DNA of 64,000 bases from Sandarakinorhabdus glacialis (GCF_014643455.1 NZ_BMJM01000010.1:31427-95426), one strand, 5' to 3'. Counted from the first letter of the stretch, positions 55,209-63,898 are shown. Notes: generated by a model from the sequence alone, not told the origin. Program-made: numbers and translations.

Positions 55209-56387
55209 TCAGGCTCCCGGCAATTCAAGCACGCGCTTGGCGATGATGTTGAGGTTGATTTCGGACGTGCCGCCTTCGATCGAATTGGCGCGGCTGCGCA
55301 GCCAGCCGCGAGCGAGGTCTCCCTCCCCCTCGGTCTTGCCGGCCCAGGTCAGGCCATCCGAGCCGGCGATGCTCATCAGCAGCTGCTGGCGGTCCTTGTT
55401 AAGCTCGGTGCCAAAATATTTGAGCATAGACGACAGGGCGCCGACCCCCTGCCCGGCCTTGGCCTCGTCCTTGACGCGCTCCATGGTCAGCGCGAACGCC
55501 CAGGCATTGATTTCGTGGCGGACGACATCGGTGCGCAGGCCGGTGTCGGACAGAATCGCATTCTCCAGGCCAAGCGTTTTGCGGGCGATGTCGCTGACCG
55601 AATCGCGCCCGCCCATCTCCGTGTCGCCGATCATCTCACGTTCGTGAGTGAGCAGGTATTTGGCGATGTCCCATCCCTTGCCGGCTTCGCCCATGAGGTT
55701 GTTTTTGGGCACTTTTACATCGTCGAAGAACGTCTGGCAGAACGGCGAGGCGCCCGAGATCAGCTTGATCGGCGACGTCGAGACGCCGGGGCTGGCCATG
55801 TCGAACAGCAAGAACGAAATGCCGAGGTGCTTGGCCGCGGCCGGGTCGGTGCGGACCAGGCAGAAAATCCAGTCGGCCTTGTCGGCATAGCTGGTCCAGA
55901 CCTTCTGGCCGTTGACGAGATAATGATCACCCTTGTCCTCGGCCGAGGTGCGCAGCGAGGCGAGGTCGGAGCCGGCGCCGGGTTCGGAATAGCCTTGGCA
56001 CCAGCGGATTTCGCCGCGCGCGATTTTCGGCAGATGCTCGAGCTTCTGTTCTTCGTTGCCGTATTTCAACAGCGCCGGCCCGAGCATCCAGATGCCGAAC
56101 GACGACAAAGGCGAGCGCGCCTTGATGCGGCGCATTTCGGAGCCGAGCACCTTGGCTTCGTCCTTGGTGAGGCCGCCGCCGCCATAGGCCTTGGGCCATT
56201 CGGGGACGGTCCAGCCCTTTGCGCCCATGCGTTCGAGCCAGGTTTTCTGTGCTTCGCCAGTGAATTGGACGCCCCGGCCGCCCCAGCAGACATCGGCGTC
56301 GCGGGCGATTGGCAGGCGCATTTCGGCGGGGCAATTGGCCTCCAGCCAGGCGCGCGTTTCGGCGCGGAATTGTTCCAGATCGGCCAT
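55209..56387 (-). CDS. Acyl-CoA dehydrogenase (392 aa)
   Basis: 392 residues. The start region (LEQFRAETRAWLEANCPAEMR) and WCQGYSEPGAGSDLASLRT, then VNGQKVWTSYADKADWIFCLVRT and the end WLRSRANSIEGGTSEINLNIIAKRVLELP are acyl-CoA dehydrogenase hallmarks. The final EGGTSEI is typical of the domain that binds the flavin tail. It is first in the leftward cluster (ACAD-ACAD-ligase-HD-VOC), divergent from lgt with about 40 bases between. Confidence 0.93.
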   Translation of the reverse strand: MADLEQFRAETRAWLEANCPAEMRLPIARDADVCWGGRGVQFTGEAQKTWLERMGAKGWTVPEWPKAYGGGGLTKDEAKVLGSEMRRIKARSPLSSFGIWMLGPALLKYGNEEQKLEHLPKIARGEIRWCQGYSEPGAGSDLASLRTSAEDKGDHYLVNGQKVWTSYADKADWIFCLVRTDPAAAKHLGISFLLFDMASPGVSTSPIKLISGASPFCQTFFDDVKVPKNNLMGEAGKGWDIAKYLLTHEREMIGDTEMGGRDSVSDIARKTLGLENAILSDTGLRTDVVRHEINAWAFALTMERVKDEAKAGQGVGALSSMLKYFGTELNKDRQQLLMSIAGSDGLTWAGKTEGEGDLARGWLRSRANSIEGGTSEINLNIIAKRVLELPGA

Positions 56388-56426
56388 GTGCCTGTCTCCC
56401 CACTGGTGTATTTGTCTTGTCGCTTT

Positions 56427-57347
56427 ATGGTGCGGCCAGCCGGGGACGGCAAGCTGACAAAAAGGCGTGAAGCATTGCTCGGTGAACTACAGATCGCGGT
56501 CGATTTCACCACCTTGCCGCTGCGGCCGGATGTTTTCACGATCGACGCCTTCGTCGCTTTCGGGCGAGAGCTGGGGCCATTTTCTCTGCGCTGGTATAGC
56601 CTTAGCTATATCGCGGCGATCGTGCTCGGCTGGTGCATGCTGGCCAAGATGATCAAATTGCCGGGCAGCCCGATGAATTCGGAACAGCTCGACAGCTTCA
56701 TCACCTGGGCGACCCTGGGCGTCATCATCGGCGGGCGGCTGGGCTATGTGCTGTTCTATAATCCCGATCAATATATGGCCGAACCGCTGTCGATCCTGCG
56801 GTTGTGGGATGGCGGGATGTCGTCGCACGGCGGCATTGCCGGGGTGTTGATCGCATGTTTCGGTTTTGGCCGGGCGAACAAGGTTTCGGGGCTGCGGACG
56901 CTCGATTTCGTCGCTGTCGTGTCGCCGCTCGGGCTCGGGCTCGGGCGGCTGGCGAACTTCGTCAATGGCGAGCTTTGGGGCCGACCGACGGGGACCAACT
57001 GGGGTGTGATCTTTCCCGATGCGGGGCCAGAACCGCGCTATCCCTCTCAATTGTTTGAAGCAACGCTGGAGGGCGCGATCCTGTTGTCGGTCATGCTGGC
57101 GCTGTTCTGGGGGACGCGGGCGCGGTTGCGGCCGGGGCTGCTGGCTGGCGTTTTCGGGGTCTGCTATGGGATTTCGCGATTCATCGTCGAGTTTTTCCGT
57201 GAGCCGGACCGGCAGCTCGGGTTCCTGTCGTCGGGGCTGACGATGGGGCAAACCTTGACGATCCCGATGGTGATTATCGGGGGTATCCTGATCCTGCGGG
57301 CGGTATCGCGGCCGCCCTTGCCACTAACGGCGCCGCTGGCGGCGTGA
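56427..57347 (+). CDS. lgt: Prolipoprotein diacylglyceryl transferase
   Basis: 306 residues from the ATG at 56427; the first ~30 residues are not conserved, so a later start is possible. Membrane protein with the Lgt motifs: IGGRLGYVLFYNP, His134 in MSSHGGIAGV, and GLGLGRLANFVNGELWGRPT (Arg174, Asn177, Asn180, Arg186). It transfers diacylglycerol to the lipobox Cys of prolipoproteins. It heads a run of overlapping genes lgt-midA-GNAT-pgeF. Confidence 0.93.
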   Translation: MVRPAGDGKLTKRREALLGELQIAVDFTTLPLRPDVFTIDAFVAFGRELGPFSLRWYSLSYIAAIVLGWCMLAKMIKLPGSPMNSEQLDSFITWATLGVIIGGRLGYVLFYNPDQYMAEPLSILRLWDGGMSSHGGIAGVLIACFGFGRANKVSGLRTLDFVAVVSPLGLGLGRLANFVNGELWGRPTGTNWGVIFPDAGPEPRYPSQLFEATLEGAILLSVMLALFWGTRARLRPGLLAGVFGVCYGISRFIVEFFREPDRQLGFLSSGLTMGQTLTIPMVIIGGILILRAVSRPPLPLTAPLAA

Positions 57348-58333
57348 GCGGGCTGGCGGAGGCGCTGCGGGGGCGGATCGCAGCTGGCGGACCGCTGCGG
57401 CTCGATGACTGGATGGCGGCTTGCAACGGCCATTATTACGCCGGCCGCGACCCGTTCGGGGCGGCAGGAGACTTCGTCACGGCGCCCGAGATCAGCCAGA
57501 TGTTCGGCGAACTGATCGGCGGCTGGGTGGGGGATTTGTGGACACGGGCGGGCTGTCCGGAGGCGGTGCTGAGCGAGTTTGGACCCGGCCGCGGGACTTT
57601 GATGGGCGATTTGCAGCGAGTCCTCGGTACTTTGCCGGCAGGTCCGGGGACATTGGACCTGCATTTGGTCGAAACCAGCCCGGTTTTGCGCGCAGCACAG
57701 ACGCATTTGCCGGCGACCTGGCATGACCGAGTCCAGGATTTGCCGGATGACAAGCCGATGATCGTCGTCGCCAACGAGTTTTTCGATGCGTTGCCGATCC
57801 GGCAATTTCTGGGCGGAGCGGAGCGGGTCGTGGATGTCGACGGCGACGGTTTCGTCGCGGCGACGTTGCCGTCCGACGCGCCGCCGGGGGAAGTCTGCGA
57901 ACCGGGACTGGCGATCATGGCATTGGTCGGCGAGCGGTTGCGGAGGCATGGCGGCGCGGCGCTCATTATCGATTACGGCTATTGGCAGGCGCAAGGCGTC
58001 GACAGCCTGCAGGCGCTGCGGCATCACGAAAGCGCCGATCCTTTCGCGGCGCCGGGGGAGAGCGATCTGACTGCGCATGTCGATTTTGCCGCGCTGGCGC
58101 GGGCGGCCGGCGATGTGCGGGTTTCGGGGCCGTTGCCGCAAGGCGTCTGGCTCGGGCGGCTGGGTATCGAGGCGCGCGCGGCGGCGCTCAAGCGGCGGGC
58201 GACGCCGGCGCAGGCGGCGGGCATCGAGGCGGCGCTGGTCCGGTTGACGGCGCCGACGACGATGGGGGCGTTATTCAAGGTCATGGCGCTGTCGTCGCGC
58301 GATTGGCCGGTACCGGCGGGGTTCGACGCATGA
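57344..58333 (+). CDS. MidA/NDUFAF7-type SAM-dependent methyltransferase
   Basis: 329 residues. SAM motif I is SEFGPGRGTLMGD and the family signature VVANEFFDALPI is present, together with the N-terminal GHYYAGRDPFGAAGDFVTAPEIS region. In mitochondria the homologue methylates an arginine of complex I subunit NDUFS2; a similar role in bacterial complex I assembly is inferred. GTG start overlaps the lgt stop (GTGA) and its 3' end overlaps the GNAT gene (ATGA). Confidence 0.93.
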   Translation: MSGLAEALRGRIAAGGPLRLDDWMAACNGHYYAGRDPFGAAGDFVTAPEISQMFGELIGGWVGDLWTRAGCPEAVLSEFGPGRGTLMGDLQRVLGTLPAGPGTLDLHLVETSPVLRAAQTHLPATWHDRVQDLPDDKPMIVVANEFFDALPIRQFLGGAERVVDVDGDGFVAATLPSDAPPGEVCEPGLAIMALVGERLRRHGGAALIIDYGYWQAQGVDSLQALRHHESADPFAAPGESDLTAHVDFAALARAAGDVRVSGPLPQGVWLGRLGIEARAAALKRRATPAQAAGIEAALVRLTAPTTMGALFKVMALSSRDWPVPAGFDA

Positions 58334-58845
58334 TTACTTACCGTGATGCCGCGCCGGCAGATGGCGCGATCCTGGGCGGCATTGCCCGGGCGACGTTCAT
58401 CGAGACGTTCGGCAATCTTTACTCGCTCGAGGATTTGACGGCGTTCGTGAACAAGGGCAGCGACGCGGCCTATGCCGACGAGCTGGCCGATCCCGATATC
58501 GCGGTGCGGTTTGCCGAGGCCGGGACCGCGCAGGTCGGGTTCGCCAAGATCGGCGGGTTGAAGCTGCCGGCCGATGAGCATGGCGCCAGTGCCGATGCGG
58601 CGGAACTGCGGCAGCTGTATATCTATCGGCCTTGGCATGGGGTCGGCATTGCCGATGTGCTGACCGACTGGGCCAAGGATGCGGCGCGGGCGCGGGGGGC
58701 GTCGGAACTGTGGCTGTCGGTGTTCACTGACAATCACCGGGCGCGGCGGTTTTATGCGCGGCATGGGTTTGCCGAGGTGGCGCCGTATGAATTCATGGTC
58801 GGCAAGCAGGCCGACGTCGATATCTTGTGCCGGGCGATGCTGTGA
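58330..58845 (+). CDS. GNAT-family N-acetyltransferase
   Basis: 171 residues. ITYRDAAPADGAILGGIARATF begins a GNAT fold; the acetyl-CoA-binding segment is ELRQLYIYRPWHGVGIADVLTDWA, and LWLSVFTDNHRARRFYARHGF is the typical end. It would acetylate a primary amine; the substrate is not readable. ATG overlaps the midA-like stop and the 3' end overlaps pgeF (GTGA). Confidence 0.92.
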   Translation: MITYRDAAPADGAILGGIARATFIETFGNLYSLEDLTAFVNKGSDAAYADELADPDIAVRFAEAGTAQVGFAKIGGLKLPADEHGASADAAELRQLYIYRPWHGVGIADVLTDWAKDAARARGASELWLSVFTDNHRARRFYARHGFAEVAPYEFMVGKQADVDILCRAML

Positions 58846-59597
58846 GCCTTAATTTTGTCACGACGCCTTTGATCGGCGTGCGCCACGGCTTCGTCGGGCG
58901 GCAGGGCGGCGTTTCGGCCGGGATCTTCGAGAGCCTGAACGTCGGACTGGGGTCGTCGGACGATGCCGAGGCGGTGCGCGAGAACCGCCGCCGCGCGGTC
59001 GAGGCGGTGGCGCCGGGCGCGGTGTTGGTGACGCTCCACCAGGTCCATTCGAATATCGCAGTGCCGGTGACCGCGGCATTCCCCGACGCCGAGCGCCCGC
59101 ATGCCGATGCGATGGTGACGGCGACGCCGGGGCTGGCGCTGGGGATATTGACTGCCGATTGTGCGCCAATTTTGCTCTGTGATGCCGAGGCCGGGGTGAT
59201 CGGCGCGGCGCATTCGGGGTGGAAGGGTGCGCTGAACGATATTGCCGGAGCGACGGTGTCGGCGATGGAGGCGTTGGGGGCGCGGCGCGAGCGGATCGCG
59301 GCTGCGATCGGGCCCTGCATCGCGCGGGCGAGTTATGAGGTCGATGGCGGGTTTCGGGATCGGTTCACCGAGCAGGATGCGGCGCACGACGGGTTTTTTG
59401 CGCGGGGGCGCGGGGACCGGTTTCAGTTCGATCTGGAAGGGTTCGTGGCGATGCGGCTGGCGGCGGCGGGGGTGCGGCAGGTGGCGGCGCTGGGGATCGA
59501 TACCTGTCCGGACGATGGGCGGTGGTTCAGTTTCCGGCGCAAGACGCATCGGGGGGAGCTGGATTACGGGCGGCAGGTTTCGGTGATTTCGCTTTAG
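58842..59597 (+). CDS. pgeF: Peptidoglycan editing factor / YfiH-family laccase-domain protein
   Basis: 251 residues. Zinc ligands of the YfiH fold are visible: His69 (LHQVHS), Cys107 (LTADCAPILL) and His124 (AAHSGWKG). PgeF hydrolyses wrongly built muropeptides containing Ser in place of Ala; older annotations call the family polyphenol oxidase. The GTG start overlaps the GNAT stop. The TAG stop overlaps the TAA stop of the convergent globin gene. Confidence 0.92.
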   Translation: MSLNFVTTPLIGVRHGFVGRQGGVSAGIFESLNVGLGSSDDAEAVRENRRRAVEAVAPGAVLVTLHQVHSNIAVPVTAAFPDAERPHADAMVTATPGLALGILTADCAPILLCDAEAGVIGAAHSGWKGALNDIAGATVSAMEALGARRERIAAAIGPCIARASYEVDGGFRDRFTEQDAAHDGFFARGRGDRFQFDLEGFVAMRLAAAGVRQVAALGIDTCPDDGRWFSFRRKTHRGELDYGRQVSVISL

Positions 59598-60064
59598 CGC
59601 GAAGATTGGGCCTGGTTTTCGGAGGGCGGGAGATGGGCCCCGGCCTTCGCCGGGGTGACGGAAGGAGTCAGGGCTTCGAGGTCCAGCAGTAGGGATTGCC
59701 AGGCGGTTTCGAACTCGTGGGTCCAGTCGGGGCCGAGGATGTCGCTGAGGGTGTCGCTGAGGGTGTCGGCGATGACCTTGAAGAAAGTCGTGAAGACGGC
59801 GGGCGGGACGCCATAGGCGTCGTGGGCGGCGCCTTCGGAGCGGATGAGGTGGTCGGCGTAGTTTCGCGGGCCGATGAAATCGAGGATGGCTTCGAAGACG
59901 CGGGTGAGCATTTCGCCTTTTACGGCGTTGCTGCGATCCTGGCAGAAGAGTTCGGCCATTTCGGGGTGCTGGGCGAAAAGACGGGCGTAGACGAGGGGGG
60001 TCGGGTCGCCGGCGCGGTCGGCCGCGAGGGTCAGGCTGGACTCGATTGCGGCGGGGTCTGGCAT
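59594..60064 (-). CDS. Globin-domain protein with a repeat-derived C-terminus
   Basis: 156 residues. Single-domain globin: LVYARLFAQHPEMAELF, then the proximal His81 in IRSEGAAHDAYGV, then VFTTFFKVIADTL and HEFETAWQSLLLDLEAL. It should bind heme. The C-terminal ~20 residues (SVTPAKAGAHLPPSEN...) are encoded by a family A intergenic repeat (59629-59659), so the natural end was probably near LEALTP. A 12-base tandem duplication adds SDTL twice (ADTLSDTLSDIL). Start is ATG at 60064; a TTG at 60073 is in frame. Confidence 0.85.
   Translation of the reverse strand: MPDPAAIESSLTLAADRAGDPTPLVYARLFAQHPEMAELFCQDRSNAVKGEMLTRVFEAILDFIGPRNYADHLIRSEGAAHDAYGVPPAVFTTFFKVIADTLSDTLSDILGPDWTHEFETAWQSLLLDLEALTPSVTPAKAGAHLPPSENQAQSSR
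59629..59659 (-). repeat. 31-bp palindromic repeat, family A (inside globin CDS)
   Basis: Inverted copy of the repeats at 8091, 12795 and 38765. Here it is read in frame as VTPAKAGAHL at the globin C-terminus. Confidence 0.85.
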
Positions 60065-60079
60065 CTTAGGCAAGTAAGC

Positions 60080-60138
60080 ACCCCTCTCCCCGCTCGCACA
60101 AGGGTGCGAGTCGCCCTCTCCCTCAAGGGGAGAGGGAA
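60080..60138. repeat. GC-rich palindromic intergenic repeat, family B (related form)
   Basis: CCCCTCTCCCCGCTCGCAC, then GGGTGCGAGTCGCCCTCTCC and CTCAAGGGGAGAGGG. It lies between two leftward genes. Confidence 0.7.
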
Positions 60139-60140
60139 GA

Positions 60141-60983
60141 CTAGATTTTGCTACCCAGGGCTTTGGCGAGGCTGTTGGTGGCGCTGCCGGGTTTAAGGGG
60201 GACCTGCTGGCTCGGGGCGGGGGCCCAGCCGGCTAGGTGGATGATTTCGACGGTTATGGCGGTCTTGCCGTCGGGGGCGGCGCGGGCGGCGAAGCGCGAT
60301 GCGGCTTCGGCGAGGACGTCTCGGCGCAGGGGTGTGCGCGACGATAAAGGCGAGCGGGCGCCCATGGCGGTGAGGTCGTCGAAGAGCGCGAACAGCGAAC
60401 TGTAGCGCACCGTCAGGCGATCGACGTCGGCGACGGGGAGGGCGAAGCCGGCGCGTTGCAGGAGGGCGGCGGCAGCCTGGGCCTCGACCATCGGGGCGAG
60501 GCGGGCTGCTGCTCCTCCTGTGCCAGCAATATCGGCCTCGATGAGGTCGGCACGCATCTCGTGAAGGGTCATGCCGCCGACAAAGGCGGCGACGAACAGT
60601 CCGTCGGGCTTGAGGACGCGGCGGGCCTGGACGAGGGCGCCGGGCAGGTCGCTGACGCTGGCGAGGCCGGCCGCGGAGACGACGAGGTCGAAACTGGCGT
60701 CGGCGAAGGGGAGGCGATCCTCGTCGGCGACGACATCTGGGGCGTCGGCGACGATGCTGATTGCGCGGGGGGCGAGAGCGAGGCGGGTGGCGCCGGGCCA
60801 GATCGGGGCCGGGCCGCCGAGATCGAGGACGGCGGTGAAGTCGCGCTTGATGGCGGCGACGCGCTCGCGGATTTCGTCGGCCATGGCGGCGTGGAGGAAA
60901 TCGGCGGTAGCGAAGCTGCTTTGCGCGGCGGCGTGGCGGCGGCGGCGCAGGCTGCGGTCGAAGGGTTCGGGGGCGGCGGACAT
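60141..60983 (-). CDS. NDUFAF5-like SAM-dependent methyltransferase
   Basis: 280 residues. Methyltransferase core: VLDLGGPAPIWPG (degenerate motif I), DEDRLPFADASFDLVVSAAGL, LVQARRVLKPDGLFVAAFVGG. The PFADASFDLVVS and GARSPLSSRTPLRRDVL regions fit the BioC/NDUFAF5 group, which in mitochondria hydroxylates a complex I subunit. With the MidA-like gene nearby, a role linked to complex I is plausible but unproved. Convergent with nothing; comF lies divergently at 61151. Confidence 0.85.
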   Translation of the reverse strand: MSAAPEPFDRSLRRRRHAAAQSSFATADFLHAAMADEIRERVAAIKRDFTAVLDLGGPAPIWPGATRLALAPRAISIVADAPDVVADEDRLPFADASFDLVVSAAGLASVSDLPGALVQARRVLKPDGLFVAAFVGGMTLHEMRADLIEADIAGTGGAAARLAPMVEAQAAAALLQRAGFALPVADVDRLTVRYSSLFALFDDLTAMGARSPLSSRTPLRRDVLAEAASRFAARAAPDGKTAITVEIIHLAGWAPAPSQQVPLKPGSATNSLAKALGSKI

Positions 60984-61064
60984 GGGCGGGAGGTAGCGGA
61001 TCGGGGGGCGGGTGAGAAGGCGGGGTGTGGTCGCGGAGAGTGGGCTTCATTCGGGACGTGCGGG

Positions 61065-61125
61065 CTACCCTCACCCGCTCGCCTCAGGGGCGAGTCGCCT
61101 CTCCCTTAAAGGGAGAGGGTAGAAA
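61065..61125. repeat. GC-rich palindromic intergenic repeat, family B (related form)
   Basis: CTACCCTCACCCGCTCGCC, then GGCGAGTCGCCTCTCCC and TTAAAGGGAGAGGGTAG. Upstream of comF, in the divergent gap. Confidence 0.7.
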
Positions 61126-61150
61126 GGCTCGACTTCGTCTAGGGTCGCGC

Positions 61151-61879
61151 ATGTTCAGGCCTTTGCAAGCTGTGGTCGACCTGGTGTTGCCGCCGCGGTG
61201 TCCGGCTTGCCGGGTGATCGTGGCGGATGACGGGCGGTTCTGCCTTAAATGCTGGCAGGAGCTGGTGTTCATCACGGAGCCGGTGTGCGCGCGGTGCGGG
61301 ACGCCCTTCGACCACGATCGCGGTGCGGGGGCGGAATGTGGCCCGTGCCTCGCCGACACGCCGCGGTTCGATTCGGCGCGGGCGGCACTGGCCTATGGCG
61401 GGCCGGCGCGGACGGTGTTGCTGGCGTTGAAGCATGGCGATCGCCAGCATCTGGCACGGGTAATGGCGCCGCACATGGCCCGCGCCGGGGCGGCGCTGCT
61501 GACCGCCGACACGATCCTGGTGCCGGTGCCGCTGCACTGGCGGCGGCTGTGGCGGCGGGGCTTCAACCAGGCGGCGTTGCTGGCGCAGGCGCTGGCGCGG
61601 ATCAGCGGCGCTGAACTGGCGATCGATGCGCTGGAGCGGCCCAAGCCGACGGGCAGCAGCGCGGGCATGGGCCGCCGGGCGCGGGCGAAGAATGTGCGCG
61701 GCGCGTTTCGGGTCAAGGATCGCAACCGCATCCGCGGCGCCTGCGTTGTGCTGGTCGACGATGTGCTGACCACCGGGGCGACGGCCGAAGCGTGCGCGCG
61801 CGTGCTGCGGCGGGCGGGCGCCCGGGAAGTTCATGTATTGACGTTTGCGCGGGTCGTGCGAGATGCTGGCAGCTTGTAG
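61151..61879 (+). CDS. comF: ComF-family phosphoribosyltransferase-like protein
   Basis: 242 residues. N-terminal zinc-binding region with four CxxC pairs (Cys17/20, 31/34, 46/49, 63/66) and a C-terminal PRTase domain with the PRPP loop VLVDDVLTTGATAEA. ComF-type proteins act in DNA uptake or fork repair in other bacteria. ATG at 61151 starts the conserved FRPLQAVVDLVLPPRCPAC. The next gene, grxC, follows after about 55 bases. Confidence 0.92.
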   Translation: MFRPLQAVVDLVLPPRCPACRVIVADDGRFCLKCWQELVFITEPVCARCGTPFDHDRGAGAECGPCLADTPRFDSARAALAYGGPARTVLLALKHGDRQHLARVMAPHMARAGAALLTADTILVPVPLHWRRLWRRGFNQAALLAQALARISGAELAIDALERPKPTGSSAGMGRRARAKNVRGAFRVKDRNRIRGACVVLVDDVLTTGATAEACARVLRRAGAREVHVLTFARVVRDAGSL

Positions 61880-61933
61880 TTGGCGGATCGGCGGCGCAGC
61901 CCCATATCCGATCAAAGATATCGAGGACGAGTC

Positions 61934-62191
61934 ATGGCCAAGATCGAGATTTATACCAAGTTCCTCTGCCCTTACTGCTCGCGCGCCAAGTCGCTGCTGA
62001 GCGCCAAGGGCGTGCCGTTCGAGGAGTACGACATCTCGATGGGCGGCCCCCTGCGGGCCGAGATGCTCGAGCGCGCCGGCGGCAAGTCGACGGTGCCGCA
62101 GGTGTTCATCGATGGCGCGCATATCGGCGGCAGCGACGATCTCGCGGCGCTCGAAAAGGCCGGCAAGCTGGACGAATTGCTGGCGGCCTGA
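61934..62191 (+). CDS. grxC: Glutaredoxin 3
   Basis: 85 residues. Dithiol active site C12-P-Y-C15 (KFLCPYCSRAK), cis-Pro motif STVPQVFIDG and GGSDDLAALEKAGKL are the GrxC signature. It reduces disulfides and glutathione mixed disulfides. ATG at 61934 with GAGG upstream. The stop shares its A with the ATG of the amidase gene (TGATG). Confidence 0.95.
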   Translation: MAKIEIYTKFLCPYCSRAKSLLSAKGVPFEEYDISMGGPLRAEMLERAGGKSTVPQVFIDGAHIGGSDDLAALEKAGKLDELLAA

Positions 62192-63009
62192 TGCTGCGCA
62201 TAGGGATCGTGCAGGCGACGACGGGGATCGACCCGGCGGCGGAGGCGCGGGCCTTGTCCGACGCGATCGGCGCGCTGGCGGCGCAGGACGCGCAGATCGT
62301 CTTCACTCCGGAAATGAGCGGTTATCTCGATCGCGATCGCAAGCGTGCGGCGGGTAACATCGGTTTCGAGGCCGATGATATCGTGCTGACGGCGGTGCGC
62401 GACGCCGCGCGCGAGCACAAGGTCTGGGTGCAGCTGGGCAGCCTGGCGCTGCGACAGGAGACGAGTCTGTTTGCCAATCGCAGCTTCGTCATCGACGATG
62501 AAGGCGAGATCCGGGCGCGCTACGACAAGATCCACTTGTTCGACGTGACGCTGGCGGGCGGCGAAAGCTATCGCGAATCATCGGCGTATCGTCCTGGCGA
62601 GGCCGCTGTCGTTGCCGGGACGCCGTGGGGCGGGCTGGGGCTGACGATCTGCTACGACGTGCGGTTTCCGGCGCTGCACCGGGCGCTGGCCGAGGCCGGG
62701 GCGGTGATGCTGTCGGTGCCGGCGGCGTTCACCCGGCCGACAGGAGCGGCGCACTGGCACATATTGCTGCGGGCGCGGGCGATCGAAACCGGATGTTTCG
62801 TGATCGCGGCGGCGCAGACCGGCATCCACGCCGATGGGCGCGCCACCTATGGCCATTCGCTGGTGATTGCGCCCTGGGGCGAGATATTGCTCGACATGGG
62901 CGAGGCAGCGGGCACGGCGCTGGTCGAGATCGACCTGGACGCGGTCGGCGAGGCGCGCGGCAAGGTGCCGGCCCTGGAGCATGCGCGCCGGTTCAGCCTG
63001 CCTGCATGA
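62191..63009 (+). CDS. Nitrilase-superfamily amidase (Nit/omega-amidase type)
   Basis: 272 residues. The catalytic triad is Glu41 (FTPEMSGY), Lys113 (RYDKIHLFDV) and Cys154 (LTICYDVRFPAL). The sequence RYDKIHLFDV with CYDVRFP places it close to Nit1/Nit2 (deaminated glutathione or omega-amidase). It would hydrolyse deaminated glutathione, consistent with coupling to glutaredoxin. The 3' end overlaps the DUF1178 gene by ATGA. Confidence 0.92.
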   Translation: MLRIGIVQATTGIDPAAEARALSDAIGALAAQDAQIVFTPEMSGYLDRDRKRAAGNIGFEADDIVLTAVRDAAREHKVWVQLGSLALRQETSLFANRSFVIDDEGEIRARYDKIHLFDVTLAGGESYRESSAYRPGEAAVVAGTPWGGLGLTICYDVRFPALHRALAEAGAVMLSVPAAFTRPTGAAHWHILLRARAIETGCFVIAAAQTGIHADGRATYGHSLVIAPWGEILLDMGEAAGTALVEIDLDAVGEARGKVPALEHARRFSLPA

Positions 63010-63446
63010 TCGTGTTCGACCTGCTGTGCGGGCAAGCCCATGTTTTCGAGGCGTGGTTCGGGTCGTCGGACGACTATGAATCGCAGCGCGCGCGGGGGCT
63101 GATCGCGTGCCCGTTATGCGGCGATGGCGGGATTTCCAAGGCAGTGATGGCGCCGGCGGTGGGGGCCAAGGGCAATCGCGCGGCTTCTGCAGTGTCTCCG
63201 TCCGGGCGCGCCGAGATGCTGGCGGCGCAGCGGGCGATGGAGGCGGCGTCGGACTATGTCGGCGGAAATTTCGCGGTGGCGGCGCGGGCGCGGTTCGGCG
63301 ACGCCGAGCGTGCCAAAAACGCGGGCGATGCGCCGGTACGCGGCATCTACGGCGAAGCGACGATCGACGAGGCACGAGCATTGGCGGAGGACGGAATCGC
63401 GGTGATGCCGCTGCCGTTCACGCCGCTGGTCCGATCGGACGCGTGA
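63006..63446 (+). CDS. DUF1178-family protein
   Basis: 146 residues. Begins MIVFDLLCGQAHVFEAWFGSSDDYE and has Cys8, Cys35 and Cys38 (LIACPLCGDGGISKAVMAP), a zinc-ribbon-like knuckle typical of DUF1178. The rest is helical, with RGIYGEATIDEARALAEDGIAVMPLPF at the end. The family has no known function; in many alphaproteobacteria it follows the nitrilase-type gene. ATGA overlap fixes the start. Confidence 0.92.
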   Translation: MIVFDLLCGQAHVFEAWFGSSDDYESQRARGLIACPLCGDGGISKAVMAPAVGAKGNRAASAVSPSGRAEMLAAQRAMEAASDYVGGNFAVAARARFGDAERAKNAGDAPVRGIYGEATIDEARALAEDGIAVMPLPFTPLVRSDA

Positions 63447-63492
63447 GTTTTCGCTTGAACTGTCGGCGCGGCGCGGCGATGGCAAGTGAACC

Positions 63493-63569
<77 letters not shown>

Positions 63570-63898
63570 CCGCTTTTGTCCGTTTGCATGAAGCATGCGC
63601 TTTTTTTGCAGATGCCTGCGCTTCGTCAGCTTGCTGGCTGCAGAAGCAGATAGGTGAGGATCGGTCACTGGCGGTCAGGATCGGACGATCGATAACCGTC
63701 AAGGTCACCGCAGCCCTGGCCCCAAACACGTATCCGCCAGCCGAGTCGTTGTTCGATGTCACAGACCCTTAGATAAGGCCCTTCGGGCGCCTTGTTTCTG
63801 AAAGGATCGCAGCCTTCATAGCGGCTCGAAGCCTCATGGTGATCATTGATCGCATTCCCTGCGCGAACAGTATGAGCGCACGACAGGGTCTCGGTCTA
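63570..63898. other. Non-coding gap between tRNA-Arg and an IS end
   Basis: About 330 bases with a terminator-like hairpin at 63586-63607 and another stem with a TTCG loop at 63775-63793 (AAGGCC/GCGCCTT). No gene is supported on either strand; the remainder is unassigned. Confidence 0.5.
63586..63607 (+). terminator. Rho-independent terminator after tRNA-Arg
   Basis: GCATG-AAG-CATGC stem followed by GC and seven T. Short stem but a strong T run. Confidence 0.6.
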
